NCBI RefSeq assembly: GCF_039503195.1
Contig: NZ_JBCJKP010000001.1
Location: forward strand, 10,788,001 to 10,852,000
Direction of reading: 5' to 3'
Source of the DNA: Streptomyces mirabilis
Lineage (GTDB): Bacteria; Actinomycetota; Actinomycetes; Streptomycetales; Streptomycetaceae
Length of the DNA stretch: 64,000 bases
The notes beneath the pieces are model-generated. The model worked only from the letters and a program-made list of their open reading frames with translations, was not told where the DNA came from and did no database searches. Numbering within the stretch: position 1 is the stretch's first letter; every line of letters begins with the position of its first letter. Of the stretch, positions 45,273-54,128 are shown piece by piece. A program made the position numbers and the translations under genes.

Positions 45273-45752
45273 GACGGTGTGGTCCAGCGGCCGTTCCTTG
45301 AACGCGGTCAGTTCCTCGTCCAGCTCACCGCAGATGCGGGAGACCTCGGACTTGGAGATCCCGCTGTCCGCACCGAGTGCTTTGACCAGGTCGTCGACCG
45401 AGCGTGTCGAGACACCGTGCACGTATGCCTCCATCACCACGGCGGCGAACAACGCGCGGTCGATCCGCCGTCGGCGTTCCAGCAGCGACGGGAAGAACGA
45501 CCCGCTTCGCACCTTCGGGATCTTCAGGTCCAGGTCGCCGGCCTGCGTGGTCAGCAGCTTGTCCCGGTGTCCATTGCGCCAGGTCGTGCGTGTCTCGGAG
45601 TGCTCGCGCGGCGCGGCACCGATCACTTCGGTGGCCTCGGCCTCGATCAGCTCCTGCAGGATGTGCTCGCACACCACCCTGATTGCTTCAACTCCATCGG
45701 CCCGACGTAGTGACTCAAGCAGCCGCATCAGCTCAGACTGGGACAAGGCCAT
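45270..45752 (-). mobile_element. IS256-family transposase, N-terminal fragment
   Basis: From ATG 45752: MALSQSELMRLLESLRRADG, then ATEVIGAAPREHSETRTTWR, GDLDLKIPKVRSGSFFPSLL and DRALFAAVVMEAYVHGVSTR with SVDDLVKALGADSGISKSEV. This is the N-terminal ~160 residues of a Mutator-type IS256 transposase. It breaks at FKERPLDHTVFPW, before the first catalytic Asp is complete, where the ISAzo13 fragment starts. Confidence 0.85.
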
Positions 45753-45957
45753 CATGCGCTCCTCCGGTTGAACTGCCCGTTCACCAGAAACACTTGCGCG
45801 ATGGCCTGCCCTTGTTCAGGGAGCATGCAACGCCGGTGGATGCACGCCCCGGGCAGACACCCGTGCGTTCCGGGACCCTGCCCGGCTACACCACTTCATG
45901 GGACGCGATCAGCTCGCCAGAGCGATACCGGGGTCGGGCTACGGCTGAGAACCCTAG

Positions 45958-47562
45958 CTTGATCTTTAACCCGTGCGGCGGGGTCGTGGGGTGGTTGACT
46001 TCTTCGTTCGCTGGTTCGCCGATGGTGTTTTGCGGGGTGTGTGCACGTCGTGGCGGTGTGTGGGTCGGGTGTTCTTTCGGCCCGGTGGCCGTCCGGGGCC
46101 GGGGCGGGAGTGTTTCGGTGCTTGGGCCGGACAGGCGGCTTGTGGGCGGATGTGCCGAAAGTCGCGGCGGACTCGGGCGGGGGTGAGCCTGTCCGGCGAG
46201 GTTGGTCTCTCCCAGGGCCGACGCAGGTCGGCTGCCAGCGGGCGGGCGAGCCGCAGTTGGGTGTAGGCGGCGAGGATCAGCCAGGTCCACCGGTCCGCCG
46301 CCTCGGGGGTGCGGATCTTCGGGGAGGTCCAGCCGAGGGTCTGCTTGAACAGGCGGAAGGTGTGCTCGATGTCGAAGCGTCGCAGGTATGCCTGCCAGAG
46401 ACGGTCGGCGTCCGCCGGTGTGGCATCGGTGCCTGACCACCACAGCCAGACCGGCTTGGGTGTTGCGCCGCTGGGCAGGTGGGCGATGTCCAGGCGGATC
46501 ACTGTTCCCTCGACGATCGGGAGGGTGCCGTCGGCGGCTGCCCAGGAGGAGCGGTGGGTCAGCTTGGGGTGGAGCCGGTTCCATGAGCGGGCGGTGGCTT
46601 GGCCGTAGAGGCGTGTGTCGGTGACGGTTTCGGTGTCCGGGGTGCCCCAGGTGTCGGGCTGCCCGAAGACGAACTCGCCGCCGTGCCGGGGCGGCCGGCC
46701 CTGGGTGTGCGGGAGCCTGGGTGGGACAGCCCTGCGCAGGACGCGGTCGGATCGCATCCGGGCCAGCACCTGCACGGGCAGGTCTTTGAGGAGGAAGCCG
46801 AGGCGGGGTGCGTCGTATCCGGCGTCCGCGACGATGAGGATGTCAGGGTCGCCCGTCTGCCACTGCCCCGCGGTGATCAGTCGCTGGAGCAGATCGCGCA
46901 ACTGCCGGGCGGTGACGGTGGCGGTGTCGTCCCCGGGCGTCAGACGCAGTGCGTCCAGCGGTGCGGTCCATGAGCTGCGGCCGGGCTCGAGCGCGCAGAC
47001 GATCGAGTAGGGCCAGCCGGGGACGGGGATGTGCTGGTCCTTGCCCCGGCCGTAGGTGTGGCACAGGATCCGTTGTGGTGAGGTGTGGGCGTCGGGGCGT
47101 AGCCAGCAGGTGATGTCGATGGCCAGGACCAGCCGGCCGTCGGCAGCCCGTGGCAGTGGGACTTCGGCCAGTGCCCGCCGCAGCCGGCTGGCATCGATGC
47201 GTCCACGGGCCAGGGCGGCGTAGAGCCCGCCATGGCCTCGGCGGTGTTCGCCCACCAGCGACAGCTCAGCCAGCGACCTCACCGGTCCGTCGCCGCACAG
47301 AACGGCATCGGCCAGCTCGAACAACGCGTCCGAACGAGCGGTCAGACAGGAGTAGAACTCGCCCCGGAAGCATGACAGTTGCGCCAATGCCTCCGATCGG
47401 GCCTCGTGATGCAGCAGACTCATCCTCACGGCCTTCGTGCTGGACGTGTGTGTTCCTTGGTCGGAGCACATGTTCAGCCGAAGGCCGCTTCCGTGTACGC
47501 CGGTTACCGAACCGAGTGATCAAGTTCGACGCACCATTCGACGCCGGATGTTAAAGACCAAG
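45958..47562. mobile_element. IS701-like insertion sequence, complete (~1605 bp)
   Basis: Terminal inverted repeats CTTGATCTTTAAC (45958-45970) and GTTAAAGACCAAG (47550-47562) match at 12 of 13 positions. Both ends are flanked by CTAG (45954-45957 and 47563-47566), which fits the YTAR target duplication of the IS701 family. It contains one transposase gene. The right CTAG also receives the next element. Confidence 0.85.
45966..47423 (-). CDS. IS701-like DDE transposase
   Basis: A 485-residue DDE transposase filling the element. From ATG 47423: MSLLHHEARSEALAQLSCFR and EFYSCLTARSDALFELADAV. Catalytic residues are probably Asp in RLVLAIDITCWLRP, Asp in DILIVADAGYDAPRL and Glu in RRFDIEHTFRLFKQTLGW. 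The C-terminus is Arg/Pro/Thr-rich. The frame is open 16 codons further upstream, but the conserved part starts at MSLLHHEA. It is apparently intact, so the element could be active. Confidence 0.85.
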   Translation of the reverse strand: MSLLHHEARSEALAQLSCFRGEFYSCLTARSDALFELADAVLCGDGPVRSLAELSLVGEHRRGHGGLYAALARGRIDASRLRRALAEVPLPRAADGRLVLAIDITCWLRPDAHTSPQRILCHTYGRGKDQHIPVPGWPYSIVCALEPGRSSWTAPLDALRLTPGDDTATVTARQLRDLLQRLITAGQWQTGDPDILIVADAGYDAPRLGFLLKDLPVQVLARMRSDRVLRRAVPPRLPHTQGRPPRHGGEFVFGQPDTWGTPDTETVTDTRLYGQATARSWNRLHPKLTHRSSWAAADGTLPIVEGTVIRLDIAHLPSGATPKPVWLWWSGTDATPADADRLWQAYLRRFDIEHTFRLFKQTLGWTSPKIRTPEAADRWTWLILAAYTQLRLARPLAADLRRPWERPTSPDRLTPARVRRDFRHIRPQAACPAQAPKHSRPGPGRPPGRKNTRPTHRHDVHTPRKTPSANQRTKKSTTPRPRRTG

Positions 47563-47566
47563 CTAG

Positions 47567-48458
47567 GAGTTGTCGTCAAATGTCACGCCCACATCAGGAG
47601 CGAGGCGAGGGTGACGGCTGCTTGGTAGGACTCGGCGGTCTTGTCGTAGCGGGTCGCGATGCCGCGCCATTGCTTGAGGCGGTTGAAGCAGCGTTCCACG
47701 ACGTTGCGCCGCTTGTAGACCTGCTTGTCGAAGGCCGGCGGACGCCCGCCCCGGCTGCCGCGCCGGAGCCGGTTGCGGACTTGGTCCGCCCGCTCGGGGA
47801 TGGTGTGCGGGATGTCTCGGTGTCGCAGCCAGGTCCGTATCGCGCGGGAGCTGTAGCCCTTGTCGCCGAGGACGTGGGCGGGCCGCACCCGGGGCCGTCC
47901 CGGCCCGGGACGGGGCACCCGGATCGCTTCCATCACGGCGGTGAACTGCGTGCAGTCGTTGGTGTTCCCGCCCGTGAGGGTGAAGGCCAGCGGGCGGCCG
48001 AGCCCATCGCAGGCAAGGTGGATCTTGCTGGTCAGGCCACCCCGCGAGCGTCCGAGTGCCGGCGGGCAGAGCCCCCTTTCGGGCCCCGGCCGCGTGCTGG
48101 TGGGCCCGCACGACGGTGGAGTCGACCGACACCAGCCAGTCGATGTCCCCGGCCGCGTCCGCCTTGGCCTGCGCGGCCCGCAGCATCCGCTCGAAGGTGC
48201 CGTCCTTGGCCCACCGGCGGAAACGGGTGTGCAGCGTGGCCCACGATCCGTACCGCTCGGGCACATCCCGCCAGGCCGTGCCGGTGCGGAACTTCCACAC
48301 GATCCCGTTGAGGACCCTTCGGTCGTCCAACCGCTTGCGGCCCCGCAAGGACGCGGGCAGCAACGGCCGGACGAACTCCCACTCGGCATCGGACAGTTCA
48401 TGACGACGTATCACCCGACCATGATCCACCACTCAAGATCATCATTTGACGACAGGGC
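47567..48458. mobile_element. IS5-family insertion sequence, complete (~892 bp)
   Basis: Ends are GAGTTGTCGTCAAATG (47567-47582) and CATTTGACGACAGGGC (48443-48458), inverted repeats that agree at 13 of 16 positions (the innermost 12 bases are identical). The flanks are CTAG on both sides (47563-47566, 48459-48462). The element therefore sits in the CTAG that already bordered the IS701-like element. Confidence 0.88.
47583..48432 (-). CDS. IS5-family transposase in two overlapping frames
   Basis: Frame A from 48432 gives VIRRHELSDAEWEFVRPLLP, then NGIVWKFRTGTAWRDVPERY and WLVSVDSTVVRAHQHAAGAR (first Asp in SVDST). At GCCCGAAAGGGGGC (about 48068-48085) coding passes to a second frame: GRSRGGLTSKIHLACDGLGR, VLGDKGYSSRAIRTW and NVVERCFNRLKQWRGIATRY (second Asp, Glu). 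Many IS5/IS427-group elements make their transposase by programmed frameshifting. The G-run at the switch is compatible, but here the shift needed is +1, so a one-base lesion is equally possible. Confidence 0.8.
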
Positions 48459-48737
48459 CTAGACCGGGCAGCGGAAGTCAGGTCCTGTAATCAACGGTGA
48501 GACCGGCCTGGCGGTTTGTCTCACCTGGTGTTGCCGCCGGGAAGTGGATTGGCGTGTTTGTCTCACTTGGTGTCGTCGGTCGCTCGCGTTTCCAGGTCCG
48601 CCAAGCTGAGAAGACGACGGAGGTCGGCGAGGGCGGCCAGATGCCGAACAGTCGCGTCCATCGGGGGAGCCGCTGTCGATCTTCTGATCGACGGTCTGAA
48701 CGTATACCCCGGTTTCGCGGGCCGGTCCCAGGTTCGG
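48459..48737. other. Intergenic with a 17-base direct repeat
   Basis: Two copies of TTTGTCTCACYTGGTGT occur at 48515-48531 and 48557-48573 (one C/T difference, 42 bases apart). The remainder shows a short plus-strand coding-like patch (RTVASIGGAAVDLLIDGLNV near 48650-48710) without a gene I can name. Confidence 0.5.
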
Positions 48738-49088
48738 CTAGCGGACGCCGGCCGCGGGAGTTCCTGCCGGTGCCGGTGCCATCGTCGCGCCCCAGGCGCC
48801 CAGCGCGCGAATGGCGGGTTCGAGGCCGAGACCGGTGTCGGTCAGTGTGTACTCCACGCGCGGGGGGACCTCGGCGTGGATGACGCGCCGCAGCAGCCCG
48901 TGCTCCTCCAGGGAGCGCAGCCGGTCCGTGAGGGTCTTCGGGCTGATGCCGGCGAGCGAGGCGCGCAGCTCAGAGAAGCGCCTGGTACCGCCGAGCAGGT
49001 CACGGATCACGAGCATCGTCCACTTGCCGTCGAGGATCTCCACGGCCCGGGCCACGGGGCAGGTCTCGTCGGCGCATTTCTCATTCAT
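48738..49088 (-). CDS. HxlR-family transcriptional regulator (second copy)
   Basis: A 116-residue HxlR winged-helix protein, from ATG 49088 with GGAGATGTC just upstream. Conserved parts are CADETCPVARAVEILDGKWT, LVIRDLLGGTRRFSELRASL and AGISPKTLTDRLRSLEEHGL, with the wing RVEYTLTDTG. The CxxxxC near the N-terminus is the usual redox-sensing site. An upstream ATG at 49148 is open but its leader has no similarity. It is divergent from the small membrane-protein gene at 49209, which is its probable target. Confidence 0.92.
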   Translation of the reverse strand: MNEKCADETCPVARAVEILDGKWTMLVIRDLLGGTRRFSELRASLAGISPKTLTDRLRSLEEHGLLRRVIHAEVPPRVEYTLTDTGLGLEPAIRALGAWGATMAPAPAGTPAAGVR

Positions 49089-49208
49089 GACATCTCCGCT
49101 GCTCAAGCCCAATGGTTCAGGAACGGATACTAGTTCACTCTTTGACAATCAGCCTCGGTGCCCGCCTACCGTCATGGCATCGTCCACCGGCAGAACGGAG
49201 CACCACCC

Positions 49209-49598
49209 GTGCGGGCACTACGCGCCACCCTTGTCACCGTCGGAATCTTCCAACTGGCTCTCGGGGTGTTGTTCCTGCTGGCCCCCGTGGCGGGCGCCCA
49301 GGCACTGGGCCTGCGTCCGGCAGCGCCGGCCTGGGCGAACTGGCTGTTCGCGATGATGGCCGGCCGGTTCCTTGGCTACGCCTACGGGATGTTCAGCGCG
49401 GCGCGGGCACCGCGCCAGCGGGTCGGCTGGATCGACACGATGATCGTCATCCAGGCCATCGACTGGACGGCCACGCTCGCCTACCTGGCCACCGGAGACC
49501 TGAGCCTGAGCCAGGTCAGCACCGCCGCGTTCGCACCGGCGCTCTTCATCGGTGCACTTCTGTGGTTCCACCCTCGCCGGCTGTCGGCCAACCACTGA
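49209..49598 (+). CDS. Four-helix membrane protein, possible HxlR target
   Basis: A 129-residue integral membrane protein from GTG 49209: ATLVTVGIFQLALGVLFLLA, NWLFAMMAGRFLGYAYGMFS, DTMIVIQAIDWTATLAYLAT and TAAFAPALFIGALLWFHPRR, four helices. Gly and Arg positions (MMAGRFLGYAYG) look conserved in similar Streptomyces proteins. No function is known. The 120-base divergent spacer with the HxlR gene suggests regulation by it. The methyltransferase gene follows 29 bases downstream. Confidence 0.75.
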   Translation: MRALRATLVTVGIFQLALGVLFLLAPVAGAQALGLRPAAPAWANWLFAMMAGRFLGYAYGMFSAARAPRQRVGWIDTMIVIQAIDWTATLAYLATGDLSLSQVSTAAFAPALFIGALLWFHPRRLSANH

Positions 49599-49627
49599 AC
49601 CGGCGACCGCCTACCCGAGGACTCTCC

Positions 49628-50279
49628 ATGCGCCGCACGTACCGCACGCTCTACCGCCTGGGCATCGTCCCCTGGGACCGGCCCGGGTGCCGGCCCAGTC
49701 ATCGACATCGTCGAGGGCCCCGCGCCGCTGCCACCCGCCCAGGCCGTCGACCTCGGCTGCGGCACCGGCATCCAGGCACGCTACCTCGCTGAACACGGCT
49801 GGTCGGTCACGGCCCTCGACTACACGCCCGAGGCCATCACCGCCGCCAGCCGCAGGGACCCGGGAAGCCGTGTCGTCTGGCGCGTCGCGGACGTGACCGA
49901 GCCAGACGCGGTAGACCCCCAGGGACAACTCGCCGGCGCCACCTCGCTCCTGCTCGACAACGGCTGCCTGCATGGCATCCCGGCAGAGCGTCGGCAGGGC
50001 TGGGCCACCACGGTCAACACCCTTGCCGCACCGGAAGCGATCCTCCTGCTGCGCGCCGCGCCGCGGCGACGCCGCGGCATCGGGCCCCGCGGTATCGACG
50101 AGGGCGACGTCACCGCGCTCTTGGCCGACCGCTGGCGACCGGTCACAGCACCCGGGCCGAACTGGTTCTCCTACGCCCTGGTGCCTCCGACGGCCGTACC
50201 GATCGCCGACCGGGTACGCGATCTCCCAGACCCGGTCACCGAGGCGCCTTACCGAAGCGACCCAGTAGACCCGGGTTAA
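49628..50279 (+). pseudogene. Class I SAM-dependent methyltransferase, frameshifted
   Basis: ATG 49628 starts MRRTYRTLYRLGIVPWDRPG. A slip near 49685-49695 then puts the rest in another frame: VIDIVEGPAPLPPAQAVDLG, CGTGIQARYLAEHGWSVTAL, then VTEPDAVDPQGQLAGATSLL and NWFSYALVPP. The SAM-binding VDLGCGTG loop and the acidic ALDYTPEAI are complete. Only one register change is needed to restore a ~216-residue enzyme. The substrate is unknown. It is probably co-transcribed with the membrane gene before it. Confidence 0.78.
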
Positions 50280-50647
50280 CCCGGAGGAGATGTTGGCGTG
50301 GATGACGAGGACGACCGCCGGGTGGCTTCGTAGGTGAGTTGGCCCAGTTAGTTTTAGGACCCCATCATTCGATTTTTTCTTCGAGCGAGGCACTGGTCGG
50401 CAGAGAAACAACCTCGAGTCAGGCGCCTGGCCGTCTCGCTCGAAGTTGCCGGCGAGCCGTTCTTATATTCCCGATGTCGGCCGACGGCATCGCACTGACC
50501 AGACCTGTCTCACTTGACCTTGTCCCCGACATGCAGATCGGAGAACGTCAGGTGAGACAGAGGGAAGATCTCGCGAGACGGGACACGGACCACAACGGGG
50601 GATGGGCAGTGCCGGTTTCTGAACCCCCATAGCGTCACCTGAAGGCG
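50280..50647. other. No gene recognised
   Basis: An unusually A/T-richer patch (about 50340-50470, with ATTCGATTTTTTCTTC) stands out from the neighbouring ~70% GC. No open frame in it is convincing. GTCTCACTTGACC and GTGAGACAG near 50506-50562 form an imperfect inverted pair that echoes the repeats at 48.5 kb. Confidence 0.4.
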
Positions 50648-50996
50648 TCACGGTGTGACGCTTTCTGAACGTGATTGCCTCCGGCGATAGGCCCGGGTGC
50701 GGCACCTCGGTGAGCAGTACAGGGCATCCACCCGCTTGCGGTTGCCGCCCTTGACCTCGCCGACGAACCACCAGCCCTTGCAGACCGGGCACCGCTTTTT
50801 CGGCCCGACGGTAGGGGCCGCCCTCGCGCAAGGCGGCGGCGAACTCCAGATTGCTCCGCCACCATTCCGCCCGCTCACGCTTCCATCTCCACGCTTTCGT
50901 GCGGCAGGCCGTTGAGCAGTACCGGCGTGACTTCCGGCAGCCCTGGGGCAGCGGGCTGCCGCACTGGCTGCAACTCTGGACGCTCTTCCTTGCCAC
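50648..50996 (-). pseudogene. Double zinc-finger protein, frameshifted
   Basis: From about 50996 the minus strand reads SCSQCGSPLPQGCRKSRRYC, then STACRTKAWRWKRERAEWWR. After a slip near 50820 it continues PKKRCPVCKGWWFVGEVKGG and ALYCSPRCRTRAYRRRQSRS, ending TGA at 50648. Each half is a CxxC...CxxxC zinc finger of a type I associate with phage- or plasmid-borne regulators in Streptomyces. The original gene would be about 115 residues. GTG 50996 has a GGAG only two bases upstream, so the real start may lie further upstream. Confidence 0.6.
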
Positions 50997-51144
50997 AGCT
51001 CCAGGATCCCCCTGGACGATCCATGCGACCAGGAACGCAAGGGAGCCGTTCGCCAGACACGACCTTGTCTCGCCGCAGGTCAGGCAAGCGCTCGACGGCA
51101 AGATCAAAGGAAACGGGACAACGGGAACCCGGGAGCGTTGATCG

Positions 51145-51333
51145 CTAGCTGTCTCGCTGTCCGCGATCGTGGCTGTCGGCCTGCTCCCGGGGCTTGTCAT
51201 CTGGAGAGGGCGGTGGCGGTGAGGGGAACAGGAGGTCTTCGAAGAGGTCCAGTGCCAGCATCAGGAGCAGGAGCATTTCCGGCACGAGCAGAGCCAGCAC
51301 GACCACGACGCCTCCCGACGAAGCGGTGATCAC
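51145..51333 (-). CDS. Small single-pass membrane protein, tentative
   Basis: From GTG 51333 the frame gives VITASSGGVVVVLALLVPEM, LLLLMLALDLFEDLLF and a Pro/Asp-rich tail SPPPPSPDDKPREQADSHDR. One membrane helix with a polar cytoplasmic tail is predicted. Small proteins of this shape are common in Streptomyces. There is no good ribosome-binding site, so this remains tentative. Confidence 0.4.
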   Translation of the reverse strand: MITASSGGVVVVLALLVPEMLLLLMLALDLFEDLLFPSPPPPSPDDKPREQADSHDRGQRDS

Positions 51334-51639
51334 GGGAACGGTGCGGCGGCAGAAGGTCCAGTCTGAGTGTGGGCTGAATGGTGATGGCCGCATGCTCGAG
51401 GTGAGGGCGCGTAAGCCGTTCGGGTGACATTGGTCCGGCGTCGGCCTGCTCGCACAGGGACTACACAACGTCGCTCACGTTTGTGGATCACTCATGCGCA
51501 ATGAGTGATCCACCTCCTCTCCGTGGACGCTTGTGGGAGGTGGCTTCCTGCCGCTTGGTCACCGTGGCAGGCCAGGGCGGTCGCCTTGCCTCTCTCACCG
51601 GGGCGACCGCCTGCCGGCCCGGCCGCACTACAGCACATG

Positions 51640-52190
51640 CCGAGAGCGTCGAGTTCCGCGCGGCGGGCTGCGGCGAGCCGGCCTGCCCTGCGGCGGGTGT
51701 TATCGAGAAACCCACTCAGCTTGACCGGGACACCGCCGACGTCTTCGATGTGCTTCGCGGAACATTCGAGTGCCCCTCGCGAGCGTGAAACTGACGAGCC
51801 GCAGCAAGATGGCTGACCCACCGGTCGGCTTGCGTCCGGCGCGCAGGTGGCTGCTCCGCCTCGCCGGCGGGCTCAAGTCCCAGGACGCTGTCGAGCATCC
51901 ACTGCTGCGCGGGCGTCAGCGCATTCCAGCCGACCCGCTGCGCCATTGTCCAGGCTCCGAGACCTCGCCCGCCCGTACGGGCAGCGCCCCGCCAGACCGG
52001 ACGTGCATGAGCGTGAGGTGGAAGCCGCGCTGCCAATCAATTCCCCAGGCCGGGCACCACACCGCATCGTGCCGGAAGGTGCACCCTGCGGCGGCTCGAC
52101 AGCGCCGCCCAGCCGTGCCCGCTCCACCCCGTCCTGCTCTCGCCTCGTTCTGCCATGGTCGCCACCGTATCGAGCACGTCGGGGCGAGGG
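51640..52190 (-). pseudogene. Helicase-associated (HA) domain protein fragment, frameshifted
   Basis: The minus strand contains successive HA-domain pieces in three registers: IDWQRGFHLTLMHVRSGGAL (about 52040-52000), LGAWTMAQRVGWNALTPAQQ with WMLDSVLGLEPAGEAEQPP, then VSHLAAARQFHAREGHSNVP, and after another slip near 51765 KHIEDVGGVPVKLSGFLDNT with RAELDALGM. HA domains follow the helicase motor in large Streptomyces DEAD/DEAH-like proteins of plasmids and chromosome ends. The helicase motor is absent, so this is a tail fragment. Confidence 0.62.
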
Positions 52191-52323
52191 GACCTCTCCG
52201 TCGCCGCTCCTTGTGAGCCTCGCACAGCGTTTCCCCAGGTGGAGGCGGTACGAGGCGACCCTGTCAGCTGTGAGACAGGCCCTGTCGCAGCTGTCCTGCG
52301 CCAACGATTCCTAATGCCGTTTG

Positions 52324-53873
52324 TCAAGCCGCGAGGGCCGTTGGCGGCGTGAACTCGTAGCACCGTCCGTCGCGCAGGAGGGCCCAGAGAACGTTGACGC
52401 GGCGCCGTGCGAGTGCGAGGACGGCCAGGGTATGGCGCTTGCCCTCGGCTCGTTTGCGGTCGTAGAACTGGCGGGACTCTTCGCACCTTCTGATGCTGAA
52501 CAATGCGGAGGTGTAGAAGACGCGTTGGAGCCTACGGTTGTATCGCTGGGGACGCCGCAGGTTGCCGCTGATCTTCTCGGAGTCCCGAGGTGCCGGGGCG
52601 ACACCGCCGAAGCCGGCGAGCCGGTCGGGAGTGCCGAAGATAGCCATGTCGCGGCCAGGAACTCGGCACCGAGGATGACGCCCAAGCCCGGCATGCTAGT
52701 GATCACTTCGAAGTCGTGGTGCTCGCGAAGCCGGGCCTCGATGAGCTTGTCGATCTCGGCGACCTGCTGGTTGAGGCCCCTCACCTCCGCCGCCAGCGTG
52801 TGCACCATGCGGGCGGTCAGCCTCTCGCCCGGCAGGCTGGTGTGCTGGCGCTCGGCGGTCTGGAAGGCTGTCTCGGCCAGCTGGTCGGCGCGGTGGACCT
52901 TGCGGTTGCGCAGCCACGTTTCCAGCCTCTTGCGGCCGATCCGGCGGAGTGCAGTCGGCGTTTGGTAACCGGTCAGCAAGATGAGCGGGCCGGTGTTGGT
53001 GAGGTCGAGTGCGCGCTCCAGGCCGGGGAAGATGCCGGTGAGTTGGGCGCGGAGCCGGTTGACGGTGCGGGTGCGGTCGGCGACCAGGTCCATGCGCCGA
53101 CCGGCGAGGATCTTCAGATCGGTGACGGCCTCATCGCCAGCCCGTAAGGGGCGCAGGTCGCGGCGGATACGGGCCTGGTCGGCAATGACCGCTGCATCCT
53201 TGGCGTCGGTTTTTGCTTTCGCCGCGGTAGTCCTCGGACGCGCGGTGGATGGCCCGGCCGGAGAGGTAGAGCACCGGTTGGTCGTGGTTGAGGAGGATCG
53301 CGATGGCGAGGGCGGCTCCGCCGTCGGCCAGGTCGATGCCCCAGGTCGCATCGTCGCCCAAGGCGAGGACGGCGGTGAGGAGTTCGAGCAGTTCGGGTTC
53401 GTCGTTGGCGACGCGTCGTGACAGAAGTCGGCGGCCGCTCTCGTCGATCGCGACGCAGACATCCGATGGTTTCAAGAGTCAAGCGGGCGTGGCCGCGACC
53501 GGTTCGAGGGCGGGAAACGCGGTCGTCTCGGCGTAGAAGACCCGATGCTGGAGGCAGTAGTAGAGGCAGCCGAGGAATCGGTTGAACAGGTGCCGGAGTG
53601 CGGCAGCATGCCGGTCCCCGTCTTCACGGAGGGCTCTGGGGCCCCGGGGTGATGTGGGGATGCTCCGTGCTGGCGGGCTCGAACCACGTACGCGATCCAA
53701 CCGCAAGAGAATCGACGTGACGAACACGGCCCGGCACCGACACGACGCCGATCTGCGTCGAGGCTTGATAGCCAGTGGTGATGCAGGGTTCAAGCCGGTG
53801 CCGGGCTCGTTCGGAAGCCATTAGTGGTGATGGGTCTTACCTGCGTCGATGTCGGCCCAGATCGCGGCCATGT
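52324..53873 (-). pseudogene. IS110-family transposase, interrupted and frameshifted
   Basis: IS110 elements use a RuvC-like DEDD recombinase with a bridge RNA. The N-terminus lies at 53873-53826 (MAAIWADIDAGKTHHH, first catalytic Asp in ADIDAG). After a 340-base interruption the protein resumes at about 53460: VAIDESGRRLLSRRVANDEP, KTDAKDAAVIADQARIRRDL (Asp residues), then FEVITSMPGLGVILGAEFLA. A further slip near 52645 leads to IFGTPDRLAGFGGVAPAPRD with the Tnp_20-type end RRCEESRQFYDRKRAEGKRH. So two register changes plus an insertion of another IS110 tail destroy it. Confidence 0.78.
53482..53660 (-). mobile_element. C-terminal fragment of a second IS110-family transposase
   Basis: Inside the interrupted IS110 gene, the minus strand reads LREDGDRHAAALRHLFNRFL, GCLYYCLQHRVFYAETTAFP and a stop at 53479-53481. 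This matches the final residues of IS110/IS116 transposases (GDRHNAALRRLFNRLLG). It is a different copy from the host gene, whose own C-terminus is at 52324. Confidence 0.72.
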
Positions 53874-54128
53874 GGTGCCTCCGTGCGGTGTGGTGCTGAT
53901 GCCCTCCCGACGGACGACCTCGCTGTCGATTCCCTACTCAGCGATCATTCGCAATTCCTAATTGGCAGCCGAGTCGTCGTGGGACGTCGGGCGGCCAATC
54001 GATGGAAGCCACAAGCGGCAGAACTTTGAAAGCCACACCCGACGCCCCTGGGTGGGCCAACCATACGAAGGGCTCGCCCGGTCCCGAAGAAGAACGTAGG
54101 GAAGTTTGAGTGGCAGCGGTGCCGAGCG
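53874..54128. other. 5' flank of the IS110 gene; possible bridge-RNA region
   Basis: No protein gene is seen. In IS110-group elements the non-coding left end next to the transposase start encodes the bridge RNA; this region upstream of ATG 53873 (minus) is where it would lie. I cannot confirm loops or guide matches by eye. Confidence 0.25.
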
